This document shows, piece after piece, positions 1 to 8,507 of a stretch of 64,000 nucleotides of DNA. Each line of letters opens with the position of its first letter. Within the stretch, counting starts at the first letter, position 1. The notes beneath the pieces were generated by a model. It was given only the letters and a program-made list of their open reading frames with translations, had not been told where the DNA came from and made no database searches. Origin of the DNA: Flavihumibacter fluvii (GTDB taxonomy: Bacteria; Bacteroidota; Bacteroidia; Chitinophagales; Chitinophagaceae); the NCBI RefSeq assembly GCF_018595675.2, contig NZ_CP092333.1:1202001-1266000 (forward strand). Reading direction: 5' to 3'. The translations under genes and the position numbers were made by a program.

Positions 1-278
1 GTTTTTTGATCCAGCATCCTGACCAGCACCTGCGCTTCCGGTTGTATAACCTGTTCCTGGACTTTCAACCCCAGTTTGAGGAAATGATTGGGCATGACTG
101 GACCTGGTCAAGGCAGATTTCGTCAGGTGAGGGGCAGATTGTCAGTCGGATATATGACAGGATCGATAATGTTTCTGTCCTGGACCATAAAGACTGGCCG
201 GCTCTGATCAGTTTTTTCAAACCCAGGCTGCTGGCGATGGATGCTTTTTGGTGGTTGGTAAAGGATCAGTTTGAATGA
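1..278 (+). CDS. C-terminal part of a DUF4268-like protein (5' end outside window)
   Basis: The reading frame is open from the first bases of the window and stops at 276-278, so this is the tail of a longer gene. A TTG at 6-8 could formally act as a start, but the frame continues upstream of it and there is no room for a promoter. The visible 90 residues are rich in aromatic and charged residues and end in a segment (NVSVLDHKDWPALISFFKPR, then LLAMDAFWWLVKDQFE) that resembles the end of DUF4268 proteins as I remember that family. Such proteins are uncharacterised; some occur in nuclease-like or restriction-associated contexts. The assignment rests on recall of the C-terminal pattern only. The gene converges on the GH20 hexosaminidase, 10 bases away. 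Confidence 0.55.
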   Translation, partial: FLIQHPDQHLRFRLYNLFLDFQPQFEEMIGHDWTWSRQISSGEGQIVSRIYDRIDNVSVLDHKDWPALISFFKPRLLAMDAFWWLVKDQFE

Positions 279-288
279 AACCTTACCA

Positions 289-2190
289 TCATTTTGCCCT
301 TTTCCTTAATTCCGTTAATGGCAGGTTGATGTCCTTGCCCATTTTTTTCCCTTTCCTGTAGGTGGTTATTTTCAGGCTGGATGCGCCTTCAGGAAATAGC
401 AAAGGGGATGTATATAAAGGATAAAACTGGTCCGGGTAAAATTCATCAAAACTATAGTGGATATCGAGCCCACCTACTTCCGTACTTAAACCAACCTGTA
501 TGGTACTGTCCTTAATTTTCTGCACCTCTACAATCGGATCATACATACTGCGTGAATAATTTATCCCTGCAGCATCAAACCTTTTAAAATGCATTTCTGC
601 ACGGGATACAAAATCTGTCCAGTTTTTATTGGCTACCGGGCTCCAGACAGATTCTGCAATTGCCCAACCTCTGGGCCAAAGCATATATTCCATATGCCGG
701 GTGGTATGTAATCTTTCACTCCACAGGTTTGCCTGGCCGCCTAAAATGTAGATGGAATCGACTCCTGGGGGAACCGGATTAAAACCATATGATTTTTTGA
801 GTCGAAGCATGGAGTAGGTGGGTGGTTCGGCAAGGGGGTCGCCCTGATATAGATCAACATAGGCGTAGGTTGAGGGGGACATCACCACCTGGTGCTTTAA
901 TTTGGCTGCTTCAATTCCTCCTTTTTCACCTCGCCAGCTCATCACTGTTGCGCCGGGTTCCAATCCGCCTTCCATAATCTCATCCCAGCCAATCATTTTC
1001 TTCCCTTTTGCACTGATGATCTTTGCTACACGCTTTACAAAATAACTTTGCACTTCATGCATGTCTTTCAGTTTTTCTTTTTTCATGAGTGCTTTAACGG
1101 CATCACTTTTTTCCCAGAAACCTTTATAGGTTTCATCACCTCCCATGTGTATATATTCAAATGGGAATAGTGCAGCAACTTCGGTAAAGATTTTATCCAG
1201 CATCGCGTATACCTCTTCGTTAGCCGGACATAAATTATTATCAAGCGTTCCGTAAAAGGTGCCGTTGCCAGGCCAGATCATAAACCGGTTACCCACACTA
1301 ACCTGGTAGGTGCCAGGCGTACAACTTAATTCCGGATAGGCGGCTACCATGGCCAGGCTATGTCCGGGAATATCTATCTCAGGCAAAATGGTAACAAATC
1401 TTTCCCTGGCATAGACCAGTAATTCACGAATATCATCTTGTGTATAGAATCCGCCATAATTACTGGCTTCGCCGGTTTGCTGTGGTTTGAATTCACCCCA
1501 CCGGCCGGTACGTTCAGCCCTGAAGGCTCCCACTTCCGTTAATCTCGGCAGGCTTTTGATCTCAAGGCGCCAGCCCTGGTCATCGGTCAGGTGGAGGTGT
1601 AGCATATTGTATTTATAGCGCACCATATTATCGATGAAATCTTTCACCTGCTGTTTGGTGAAAAAATGGCGGGCTACATCAAGCATCATGCCGCGCCAGG
1701 CAAACCGTGGCATATCGGTGATGGCTACCCTCGGAATAGACCAGTCGATATTTTGCACTGGAATCTTACTTTCAATTTCTGCAGGAAATAATTGCCACAA
1801 TGACTGAGTACCATAAAATAATCCGGCTGCTTCGTTGGCTTTGATCTGTATTCCATCGCCCTGCACCAATAGATGGTAGCCTTCTTTTCCAATAGATTTA
1901 TCAACTGGATTGTTGATCACTAAAACAATATCAGCCTTTGATGTATGGATTATGTTCGATTGGATAGCAGCTGCGGATTTCAATTTTCCGGCAATATGCT
2001 CTGCAATGAATTCAATGGCCGGTATTCCGGATGGTGTGCTGATGGTCATAGTTTTCGGTAAAGTATAAGTCTCACCAGTCAGCTTCATTTTAACCGGGAT
2101 CGGGATAAGTGCAGGTAGACTTCCCGCAGATTGTGCCTGGACTATCGTAACAACCAGTAAAAGGAAAGAAAATTGGAATGTTCTTAACAT
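289..2190 (-). CDS. Secreted beta-N-acetylhexosaminidase, glycoside hydrolase family 20
   Basis: GH20 enzymes remove terminal GlcNAc or GalNAc from chitooligosaccharides and glycans by substrate-assisted catalysis. The protein has a signal peptide (LRTFQFSFLLLVVTIVQAQ), an N-terminal GH20b-like domain beginning at PALIPIPVKM, and a catalytic barrel with HLHLTDDQGWRLEIK and HMGGDE at about residue 350. The Asp-Glu of that motif is the catalytic pair. After the barrel comes an extension (EVGGLDIHYSFDE onward) resembling the chitobiase C-terminal beta-sandwich. The frame is open to 2253, but that would overlap the divergent gene at 2244 and put a long tail ahead of the signal peptide. I chose the ATG at 2190; the ATG at 2214 is the alternative. 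A second GH20 gene lies at 39826-41472. At 633 residues the length is normal for a periplasmic or surface hexosaminidase. Confidence 0.93.
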   Translation of the reverse strand: MLRTFQFSFLLLVVTIVQAQSAGSLPALIPIPVKMKLTGETYTLPKTMTISTPSGIPAIEFIAEHIAGKLKSAAAIQSNIIHTSKADIVLVINNPVDKSIGKEGYHLLVQGDGIQIKANEAAGLFYGTQSLWQLFPAEIESKIPVQNIDWSIPRVAITDMPRFAWRGMMLDVARHFFTKQQVKDFIDNMVRYKYNMLHLHLTDDQGWRLEIKSLPRLTEVGAFRAERTGRWGEFKPQQTGEASNYGGFYTQDDIRELLVYARERFVTILPEIDIPGHSLAMVAAYPELSCTPGTYQVSVGNRFMIWPGNGTFYGTLDNNLCPANEEVYAMLDKIFTEVAALFPFEYIHMGGDETYKGFWEKSDAVKALMKKEKLKDMHEVQSYFVKRVAKIISAKGKKMIGWDEIMEGGLEPGATVMSWRGEKGGIEAAKLKHQVVMSPSTYAYVDLYQGDPLAEPPTYSMLRLKKSYGFNPVPPGVDSIYILGGQANLWSERLHTTRHMEYMLWPRGWAIAESVWSPVANKNWTDFVSRAEMHFKRFDAAGINYSRSMYDPIVEVQKIKDSTIQVGLSTEVGGLDIHYSFDEFYPDQFYPLYTSPLLFPEGASSLKITTYRKGKKMGKDINLPLTELRKRAK

Positions 2191-2243
2191 GTTCAGCTGA
2201 AAATTAGTAGGCATGAAAGTAAGAGATTTTGTTATTTTGAAAC

Positions 2244-2750
2244 ATGAATACAATCAGGAATTATTTTTTCGGTTTTGCCCTGTTTTTGGCAGGCCAGGTT
2301 TATTCGCAGGATTGTACCTTGAAAAAGACTACAGATGATTTCAGTGGGATGCCAAAAGTGTCCTCCGGATTTATAGATATCCAGGGTATCGACCTCAGCA
2401 TTGATGCTACAGGAAAGGAGATTGATTATTTTTTTGTAATCCGCAATCCGGCAACCAATTGTATTGGCGCTGAATCAGAAGCGGTATTTGTGTTTGAAGG
2501 TGGTAAGGCCAGGATGACCATGCGAAATACCGGTGGGGATAATTGCAATGGTTATTTTCATACTGTTATGAAAGGCGGTCAGTATACGCCGGCCAATGTG
2601 CAAAAACTGGCTACCAAAAAAGTGGTTTCGATAACTTTCTCCGATAGGAATGATAAAAAGACAACAATCAGTCTCACTACACAGCAACAGGAGCAATTGA
2701 TGAAGCTGTCTGATTGTATTGCTAAAGAAGCGAAGGCCCTGCCGAGGTAG
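2244..2750 (+). CDS. Small secreted protein of unknown function
   Basis: The 168-residue product starts with a clear signal peptide (MNTIRNYFFGFALFLAGQVYSQ) with probable cleavage after YSQ or before it. The mature part has four cysteines that could form two disulfides and no family I recognise. The gene is divergent from the GH20 gene, with only about 50 bases between the two preferred starts, so the promoters must overlap. The motif TATTTTG lies 4-5 bases before the ATG, which would give a very short leader. The stop is followed five bases later by a heptamer inverted repeat that separates it from the convergent ahcY. Function cannot be inferred. Confidence 0.8.
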   Translation: MNTIRNYFFGFALFLAGQVYSQDCTLKKTTDDFSGMPKVSSGFIDIQGIDLSIDATGKEIDYFFVIRNPATNCIGAESEAVFVFEGGKARMTMRNTGGDNCNGYFHTVMKGGQYTPANVQKLATKKVVSITFSDRNDKKTTISLTTQQQEQLMKLSDCIAKEAKALPR

Positions 2751-2755
2751 GGGAT

Positions 2756-2829
2756 GGTAAACGGTAAACGGTAAACGGTGAACGGTAAACGGTAATACCG
2801 TCTCTGCCGTTCACCGTTCACCGTTCACC
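2756..2829. repeat. Heptamer inverted repeat A (GTRA-ACG units)
   Basis: The left arm has five consecutive units of ggtaaac or ggtgaac (2756-2790) plus a decayed unit (ggtaata, 2791-2797). A 12-base centre follows, then three gttcacc units (2809-2829) that are the reverse complement of ggtgaac. The arms can pair with one mismatch in most units. The array fills the gap between two convergent genes, starting 5 bases after the stop at 2750 and ending 7 bases before the ahcY stop. There is no T-run, so it is not a canonical terminator. A short open frame on the minus strand here only translates the repeat. Confidence 0.9.
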
Positions 2830-2836
2830 CATTCAC

Positions 2837-4165
2837 TCAATACCTGTACATCTCCGGTTTGAAAGGTCCGAATTGCGGGATGCCTAAATATTCAGATTGT
2901 TCTGCGGTCAGTTCTTCCAGCACAACCCCGATTTTGGCGAGGTGTAAACGTGCAACTTTTTCATCCAGGAGTTTTGGCAACACATAAACTTTGTTCTCGT
3001 ATTTATCATTGTTGGTCCATAGCTCAAGCTGGGCAAGGGTTTGATTGGTAAATGAATTACTCATCACAAAACTTGGGTGGCCTGTTGCACAACCCAGGTT
3101 CACCAGGCGGCCTTCAGCAAGGAGGATGATGTCCTTGCCATCAATGGTGTACATGTCTACCTGTGGTTTGATGGTATCCTTCGTGTGACCATAATTGTTA
3201 TTCAGCCAGGCTACATCAATTTCAATATCAAAGTGTCCGATGTTACAAACAATGGCCTTGTCTTTCATGCTTTTAAAATGAACACCGGTGATCAGGTCGC
3301 GGCAACCGGAAGCGGTAACGATGATATCGGCTTCTTTCACAGCATCTACCATTTTTTTCACTTCAAAACCATCCATTGCTGCCTGCAGTGCGCAAATCGG
3401 ATCGATTTCGGTAACGATAACACGGCAACCAGCACCTGCCAGTGACGCCGCAGAACCTTTACCCACATCGCCATAACCACCAACCACGGCAACTTTTCCG
3501 GCCAGCATTACATCTGTAGCACGGCGTATGGCATCTACAAGTGATTCCTTGCAACCATATTTGTTGTCGAATTTGCTTTTAGTCACTGAGTCGTTCACAT
3601 TAATTGCGGGTATGGGCAATGTGCCTTTTGCCATACGCTCATACAGGCGATGTACACCGGTAGTAGTTTCTTCACTGAGTCCTTTAATATGGCGGATTAG
3701 TTCCGGATATTTATCAAAAACAATATTGGTAAGGTCACCGCCATCGTCGAGGATCATATTTAGGGGCCGGTCTGCACCACCAAAGAACAAGGTCTGCTCA
3801 ATACACCAGTCTGCTTCTTCCAGGGTCTGGCCTTTCCAGGCGTAAACACCGATACCTGCGGCGGCAATGGCTGCGGCGGCATGATCCTGGGTAGAAAAGA
3901 TATTGCAGCTGCTCCATTTTACTTCAGCGCCCAGGGCGACCAGGGTTTCGATCAAAACAGCGGTCTGGATGGTCATGTGCAGGCAACCGGCAATCCGGGC
4001 GCCTTTCAGTGGTTGGCTGGCACCATATTCGCTGCGTAAGGCCATCAATCCTGGCATTTCTGCTTCTGCGAGTCGAATTTCTTTGCGGCCCCATTCAGCC
4101 AGGCTGATATCCTTCACTTTATAGGGTAAGGAAAAATCAATATTTGTTGTAATAACAGTTGACAT
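2837..4165 (-). CDS. ahcY: Adenosylhomocysteinase (S-adenosyl-L-homocysteine hydrolase)
   Basis: AhcY reversibly hydrolyses S-adenosylhomocysteine to adenosine and homocysteine, relieving product inhibition of SAM-dependent methyltransferases and feeding the methionine cycle. The 442-residue protein is colinear with the family. It has the substrate domain with [14 protein letters not shown] near residue 90, the NAD-binding motif [13 protein letters not shown] at about residue 225, the segment [10 protein letters not shown], and the typical tail ending in KPEMYRY, where Lys and Tyr reach the NAD of the partner subunit. The cytosolic enzyme is usually a tetramer. It is monocistronic in appearance, with a well-formed Bacteroidota promoter upstream (4186-4217) and a heptamer hairpin downstream. 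No riboswitch-like structure was recognised in the short leader. Confidence 0.98.
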   Translation of the reverse strand: MSTVITTNIDFSLPYKVKDISLAEWGRKEIRLAEAEMPGLMALRSEYGASQPLKGARIAGCLHMTIQTAVLIETLVALGAEVKWSSCNIFSTQDHAAAAIAAAGIGVYAWKGQTLEEADWCIEQTLFFGGADRPLNMILDDGGDLTNIVFDKYPELIRHIKGLSEETTTGVHRLYERMAKGTLPIPAINVNDSVTKSKFDNKYGCKESLVDAIRRATDVMLAGKVAVVGGYGDVGKGSAASLAGAGCRVIVTEIDPICALQAAMDGFEVKKMVDAVKEADIIVTASGCRDLITGVHFKSMKDKAIVCNIGHFDIEIDVAWLNNNYGHTKDTIKPQVDMYTIDGKDIILLAEGRLVNLGCATGHPSFVMSNSFTNQTLAQLELWTNNDKYENKVYVLPKLLDEKVARLHLAKIGVVLEELTAEQSEYLGIPQFGPFKPEMYRY

Positions 4166-4185
4166 ATTTCAAATTTTATTCGGCG

Positions 4186-4217
4186 CAAAGGTAGGATAAC
4201 CTTAAAGTCTGGCAAAA
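4186..4217 (-). promoter_or_regulatory. Bacteroidota-type promoter of ahcY
   Basis: Read on the minus strand, TACCTTTG (4186-4193) matches the -7 consensus TANNTTTG. TTTTG (4213-4217) lies 19 bases upstream, matching the -33 TTG element of the Bacteroidota primary sigma factor. The expected start site gives a leader of roughly 15-20 bases before the ATG at 4165. Confidence 0.8.
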
Positions 4218-4437
4218 TATGGCCTCGGGGTGTACAATCGCCGAACCTGTTTATCTTATTCCCTAATCTGGCCTGAGAATAAAAGGCTATTTCATTTTCA
4301 CCTAAGTAGTAAAGGTTTACAGGCGTGCGGAAGGAATATATAATGTCTTGCGTAGCTTCTACATCACGTTTTCCAGAGTACCCGCCAGGCTGTATTTAAC
4401 CCTTCGAAATATTGCTTAAATTGAATCAAAAATAGCC

Positions 4438-4749
4438 ATGCATGCATATGAAACGCTTTCCGAAGGCATCAACGACCTGAAGAAAAGGGGATATACAGTA
4501 GATTTCAACCTCTCGTTTGACTGCATAATCTGCCATGAAACACCTATTACGCTTATGCCGTCTGAGTTTGAGATTGTGGAGGTCTACCGTTTTGAAGGAG
4601 CGACAAACCCTTCTGACTCATCTGTATTATATGCCATTGAGTCGAAGCATGGAGATAAGGGGGTATTGGTAAATGCATATGGTGTATATTCAGATCCGGT
4701 AAGTGATGAAATGGTCAAAAAACTGGTCATCCACCTGCATAATAATTAA
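4438..4749 (+). CDS. Small conserved Bacteroidota protein (often mislabelled PRPP synthetase)
   Basis: This 103-residue cytosolic protein has the pattern LSEGINDLKKRGYTVDFNL near the start, EFEIVEVYRFEGATNPSD in the middle and GVLVNAYGVYSDPVSDEMVKKL near the end. I recognise these from a small family widespread in Bacteroidota. Database entries for that family sometimes carry the name phosphoribosylpyrophosphate synthetase, but the protein is far too short and lacks PRPP-synthetase motifs, so that label should not be trusted. Two cysteines form a CIIC motif (residues about 29-32), which could bind metal; this is inference. It stands alone between ahcY (divergent) and the long leader of the SusC gene. 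Confidence 0.8.
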   Translation: MHAYETLSEGINDLKKRGYTVDFNLSFDCIICHETPITLMPSEFEIVEVYRFEGATNPSDSSVLYAIESKHGDKGVLVNAYGVYSDPVSDEMVKKLVIHLHNN

Positions 4750-5240
4750 TAAAGGTTTGGTGAATGCCAGGTCATTCAATGAACTAGTCGTGGGCGAAAT
4801 AGGTAGTCCAGATTTTTATTTACGTGTACTCATATTTTGAGTATAGTTAATATGTTATTCTAAAGCCATTATAATCAATGGTTTGATAAAAATTCTAAAA
4901 GTTAAGGAAATTAAAAACACATGCAGCGATTCCCCATCCTGCGTTGCCTTATTTCAGGTTATTTGTTAAAAATTTTCTGTGTAAATTGTACACATTCTGA
5001 TAATATTCTATTAATATTGCTAGGGAAATTTTAACATTTAAGCCATAATTGCCTGTTTTCCACAAGAGTGTAAAAAGTTTTTTTTTCGATTTGGGGAAAA
5101 TTTAACACTTTTATAAAGCCATTTTTTGACTTTAAGTCACAACACCACAAAAACGAACTAACGAATTGCATAACGATAAAATACTTCTATAAACGCTTTT
5201 GCCACAATTCCATCATTAACCAATCCATTAACTGTTTTGA
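4750..5240 (+). promoter_or_regulatory. Long AT-rich leader region of the susC-like gene
   Basis: This 490-base stretch has no gene. It is strongly AT-rich and contains an imperfect direct repeat, 5023-5046 and 5093-5122 (both run from a G-run through AAA, TTTAACA and AAGCCAT), spaced about 70 bases apart. A possible -7-like element, TAATATTG, lies at 5012-5019. The -7 element is not exact and the start site cannot be fixed by eye. The region most likely holds the promoter and any operator of the SusCD unit. No sigma/anti-sigma gene or sensor is adjacent. Confidence 0.5.
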
Positions 5241-8200
5241 ATGAAACAAACAATGAAAAAAAGTTTGAGTAGGGGCGTACTCTTGCTTTTATTTACGATG
5301 CTAGTCAGTACGATTGCATTAGCCCAAAAAAAGGTTACTGGTAAAGTAACCGGGTCGGATGGTCTTCCGATTGCTGGTGCCAGTGTTCTGGTAAAAGGAA
5401 CAACCACTGGTACAGCTACACTTGAGGACGGAACGTTCTCTTTAAACGCTGAGCCAGGGGCCGTTTTGGTAGTCTCTGCTGCCGGAGTTAAAACAAAAGA
5501 AGTTACTGTTGGTGCTTCTGGTGTAGTAAGCGTGAATGTAGAGTCAATCGCCGGTAGTTTGAACGAGGTGATTGTAACGGGTTACACTGCCCAGCGTAAA
5601 AAAGATATCACCGGTGCGGTTGCAGTGGTTGATATGAAAGCCGCTGCTGCACAGCCTAACTCAAACGTGGAGAACTTATTACAAGGTCGTGCTTCGGGTG
5701 TGAACGTAACTTCAACAGGTGTTCCTGGTGCTGGTGCGAACATTCGGATTCGCGGTTTCAGTACGTTTGGTTCAAATGACCCACTGTTTGTGGTAGACGG
5801 TGTTCAATTGAATTCTGTGGCTGACCTTAATCCAGGTGATATTGAATCATTGCAGGTATTGAAAGATGCATCTGCCTCTGCGGTATATGGATCTGCTGCT
5901 GCAAATGGGGTTATCATCATTACTACCAAGAGAGGCAAATCAGGTAGTGCAAAAGTTTCTTATGATGCGTATTATGGTACACAGTATTACAACAAAAGTC
6001 TTGACCTGTTGAATACGCAAGAGTATGGTGATTACCTGTTTAAGTTGGCTCAAAATGCAGGACAGGTAGATGAGCAGGGCCGTTATAAGCACGGCCAGTA
6101 TGGCCCTGGTGAATTCGGTACCACTGCGCCGGTTATTCCTGAATATATCCTTGCAGGGAGTCAGTCTGGTTTAGCTGCTGGTGATCCGGCCGCTGATCCT
6201 TCCTTGTATAAGCTGGATATTTATAACGTGAATGATGATAGCAAAACCTATCTGATCACAAAAGCCAATAAATCAGGGACAGACTGGTTAGATGAAGTTA
6301 TTGATCCGGCTCCGATCATGAACCATTCCTTGAATGTTTCAGGCGGTACTGCCCAGGGTAACTATTTGTTCGGTCTAAACTATTTTGACCAAAAAGGTCT
6401 GGTTGTTAAAACGGGTTATAAGCGCTACTCTGCGAGGATGAACTCTAATTTTAATATCAAGAATCACATTAAGATAGGTGAGAACCTGCAGATCAACTAT
6501 ATTGATGAATTGCCAGGTTTTACCAACCAGGACGAAAGTAACGCAATCCTGATGGCCGTGCGGATGCAACCGATCATTCCCGTATATGACATCATGGGTA
6601 ACTGGGCCGGAACCCGTGGGTCTAACCTCGGTAACGCCGGTAACCCCGTTGCTGATCGTTACAGGGCTGTGGAGAATGGCAAAAGTTCCCGTATTGGCCT
6701 TATTGGTAACGTTTATGCTGAAATTGAATTTGCAAAGCATTTCGCTTTCCGCACTAATTTCGGTATAGACTATAATACATTTAATAACAATAGCTTTGGC
6801 CTGCCACGCTACGAAACTTCAGAAGGTCGTGGTGGTACAGGTAGTTATAGTGAGAACATGGGTACTGGTTATCAGCTCACCTGGTTCAACACCCTTCGTT
6901 ACCAGCAAAGTTTTGGTAAACATGATGTTTCTGCCTTATTAGGAACTGAAATGAAGCAAAATAAAGGCCGCGGTACAGGTGGTTCTTCTTCAGACTATTT
7001 CCTGTTTGACAGGAACTTCTACCAGGTAAGTGCTGGTTTTAACCCAACTCCAAGTGGTTACAGCTATGAATACCTGAGCCGTTTGTACACACCCATCCTC
7101 GCTAAACTGGATTATACCTATGATGGCAAATACATCATAAGTGGATCATTCAGAAGGGATGGTGCATCTAACGAATTCGGACCTGAAAACAAGTATGGTA
7201 ATTTCGGTGGTGTAAGCTTGGGTTGGAGATTGACTGAAGAAGGTTTCATGAAGAACAGTAAGATCTTCGATGACCTGAAATTGCGTGTTGGATATGGTGT
7301 ACTGGGTAACAACAGGATTCCTGAGTTTGGATTTGCCAACCTCAAGTATTATGAGCCTGGTTACACGACTTACCCATTATCAGGACAAAACACTTCAAAT
7401 CCTGGTTTGGCCCATAAAAGTGTGGGTAACCCGGATGTACAGTGGGAAGTTGCCGGTACTACCAACATTGGTATTGATGCGACCATGCTGAATAACAAAT
7501 TACAGGTGGTAATGGAACTTTACAATAAGAAAACATCTAAGTTGTTATTCCCTGTAGAACTTGATCCGACTATCTATGGTTATGTTGATCCGCAATCACG
7601 TAACATAGGTGAAATGACCAACCAGGGTTTGGACCTGACTGTTAACTATCGTGATAACCTGTCAAGTGACCTGAGGTTCGATGTCGGCATGAACTTTAGT
7701 ATGTATAAAAATAATGTTGACAAAATCGTTGGTGATTTCGTAGACGGTAGCCGTACCAGGATTGACCCTTTCAACCGCTCAGTGGTTGGACAACCTTTCA
7801 TGAGTTTCTACGGATACCAGATCGATGGTTTCTTTGATGACCAGGCTGAATTGGATGGTCTCGATCAGGGTGGTAAATTCCTGGGTGGCTGGAAATATAA
7901 AGATATCAGCGGACCAGATGGAAAAGCAGATGGCAAAATTGACCAGAATGATAAGACATTCATTGGCAATCCCCATCCTAAATTCACTGCTGGTTTTAAC
8001 CTGGGTCTGACCTATAAGCGTTGGGATATTACTGCGTTCCTGTATTGGAAATGTGGTGGCGATCTCGCAAACTATGTTCGTTACTGGACAGATTTCAACA
8101 CATTCCAGGGTAACCGTACAAAACGCGTATTATATGACAGCTGGGAAAAACCTGGTGATAACAAATTACTCCCACGCCTGAATGGTGCTGATGGAGCAAG

Positions 8201-8507
8201 TGGACAGGTTCCTGTAAGTTATTATATTGAGTCTGGTGGTTACCTGCGTTTGAAAAACCTGAACATTGGTTATACTTTCTCTCCTGAAATGACTAGAAAA
8301 GTAGGAATCGACAAATTCCGTCTGTACGTTCAAGCTCAGAATATCTTCACTATTACCGATTATTCTGGTATGGATCCTGAGATTGGCAACTTCAATACAG
8401 GTCGTGGTGATTATCGTGCTCAACGCGTTGACTACAACCTTGGTGTTGATGCCGGTAACTTCCCAGTTCCTCGTATGGTTACAGTAGGTCTTAATGTCAA
8501 TTTCTAA
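5241..8507 (+). CDS. SusC/RagA-family TonB-linked outer membrane transporter
   Basis: SusC-type proteins are TonB-dependent outer-membrane channels that import a ligand captured by a SusD-type lipoprotein lid. This 1088-residue protein has a signal peptide (second ATG at 5253; cleavage near IALAQ) and a carboxypeptidase-D-like regulatory domain (about 30-105, KVTGKVTGSDGLPIAGASV). A SusC signature around residue 110 (NEVIVTGYTAQRKKDITGAV) is followed by a plug domain (IRIRGFSTFGSNDPLFVVDG) and a beta-barrel to a C-terminal aromatic (LNVNF). There is no N-terminal STN signalling domain, so sigma/anti-sigma transduction is unlikely. Its stop overlaps the SusD start codon (TAATG), indicating translational coupling. 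No glycoside hydrolase is linked; the neighbours are an FG-GAP lipoprotein and a haloperoxidase-like lipoprotein, so the substrate need not be a glycan. Confidence 0.96.
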   Translation: MKQTMKKSLSRGVLLLLFTMLVSTIALAQKKVTGKVTGSDGLPIAGASVLVKGTTTGTATLEDGTFSLNAEPGAVLVVSAAGVKTKEVTVGASGVVSVNVESIAGSLNEVIVTGYTAQRKKDITGAVAVVDMKAAAAQPNSNVENLLQGRASGVNVTSTGVPGAGANIRIRGFSTFGSNDPLFVVDGVQLNSVADLNPGDIESLQVLKDASASAVYGSAAANGVIIITTKRGKSGSAKVSYDAYYGTQYYNKSLDLLNTQEYGDYLFKLAQNAGQVDEQGRYKHGQYGPGEFGTTAPVIPEYILAGSQSGLAAGDPAADPSLYKLDIYNVNDDSKTYLITKANKSGTDWLDEVIDPAPIMNHSLNVSGGTAQGNYLFGLNYFDQKGLVVKTGYKRYSARMNSNFNIKNHIKIGENLQINYIDELPGFTNQDESNAILMAVRMQPIIPVYDIMGNWAGTRGSNLGNAGNPVADRYRAVENGKSSRIGLIGNVYAEIEFAKHFAFRTNFGIDYNTFNNNSFGLPRYETSEGRGGTGSYSENMGTGYQLTWFNTLRYQQSFGKHDVSALLGTEMKQNKGRGTGGSSSDYFLFDRNFYQVSAGFNPTPSGYSYEYLSRLYTPILAKLDYTYDGKYIISGSFRRDGASNEFGPENKYGNFGGVSLGWRLTEEGFMKNSKIFDDLKLRVGYGVLGNNRIPEFGFANLKYYEPGYTTYPLSGQNTSNPGLAHKSVGNPDVQWEVAGTTNIGIDATMLNNKLQVVMELYNKKTSKLLFPVELDPTIYGYVDPQSRNIGEMTNQGLDLTVNYRDNLSSDLRFDVGMNFSMYKNNVDKIVGDFVDGSRTRIDPFNRSVVGQPFMSFYGYQIDGFFDDQAELDGLDQGGKFLGGWKYKDISGPDGKADGKIDQNDKTFIGNPHPKFTAGFNLGLTYKRWDITAFLYWKCGGDLANYVRYWTDFNTFQGNRTKRVLYDSWEKPGDNKLLPRLNGADGASGQVPVSYYIESGGYLRLKNLNIGYTFSPEMTRKVGIDKFRLYVQAQNIFTITDYSGMDPEIGNFNTGRGDYRAQRVDYNLGVDAGNFPVPRMVTVGLNVNF

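Noticed and set aside
2579-2821. Open frame on the minus strand reading YRLPFTVYRLPFT
   Set aside because: It translates heptamer repeat A and the antisense of the 2244-2750 gene.
2756-2829. Heptamer repeats as a CRISPR array
   Set aside because: Units are 7 bases with no unique spacers, arms are inverted, and no cas genes are present.
4218-4437. Riboswitch (SAH or SAM type) upstream of ahcY
   Set aside because: The predicted transcription start leaves a leader under 25 bases, too short for a riboswitch; nothing else was recognised in the gap.
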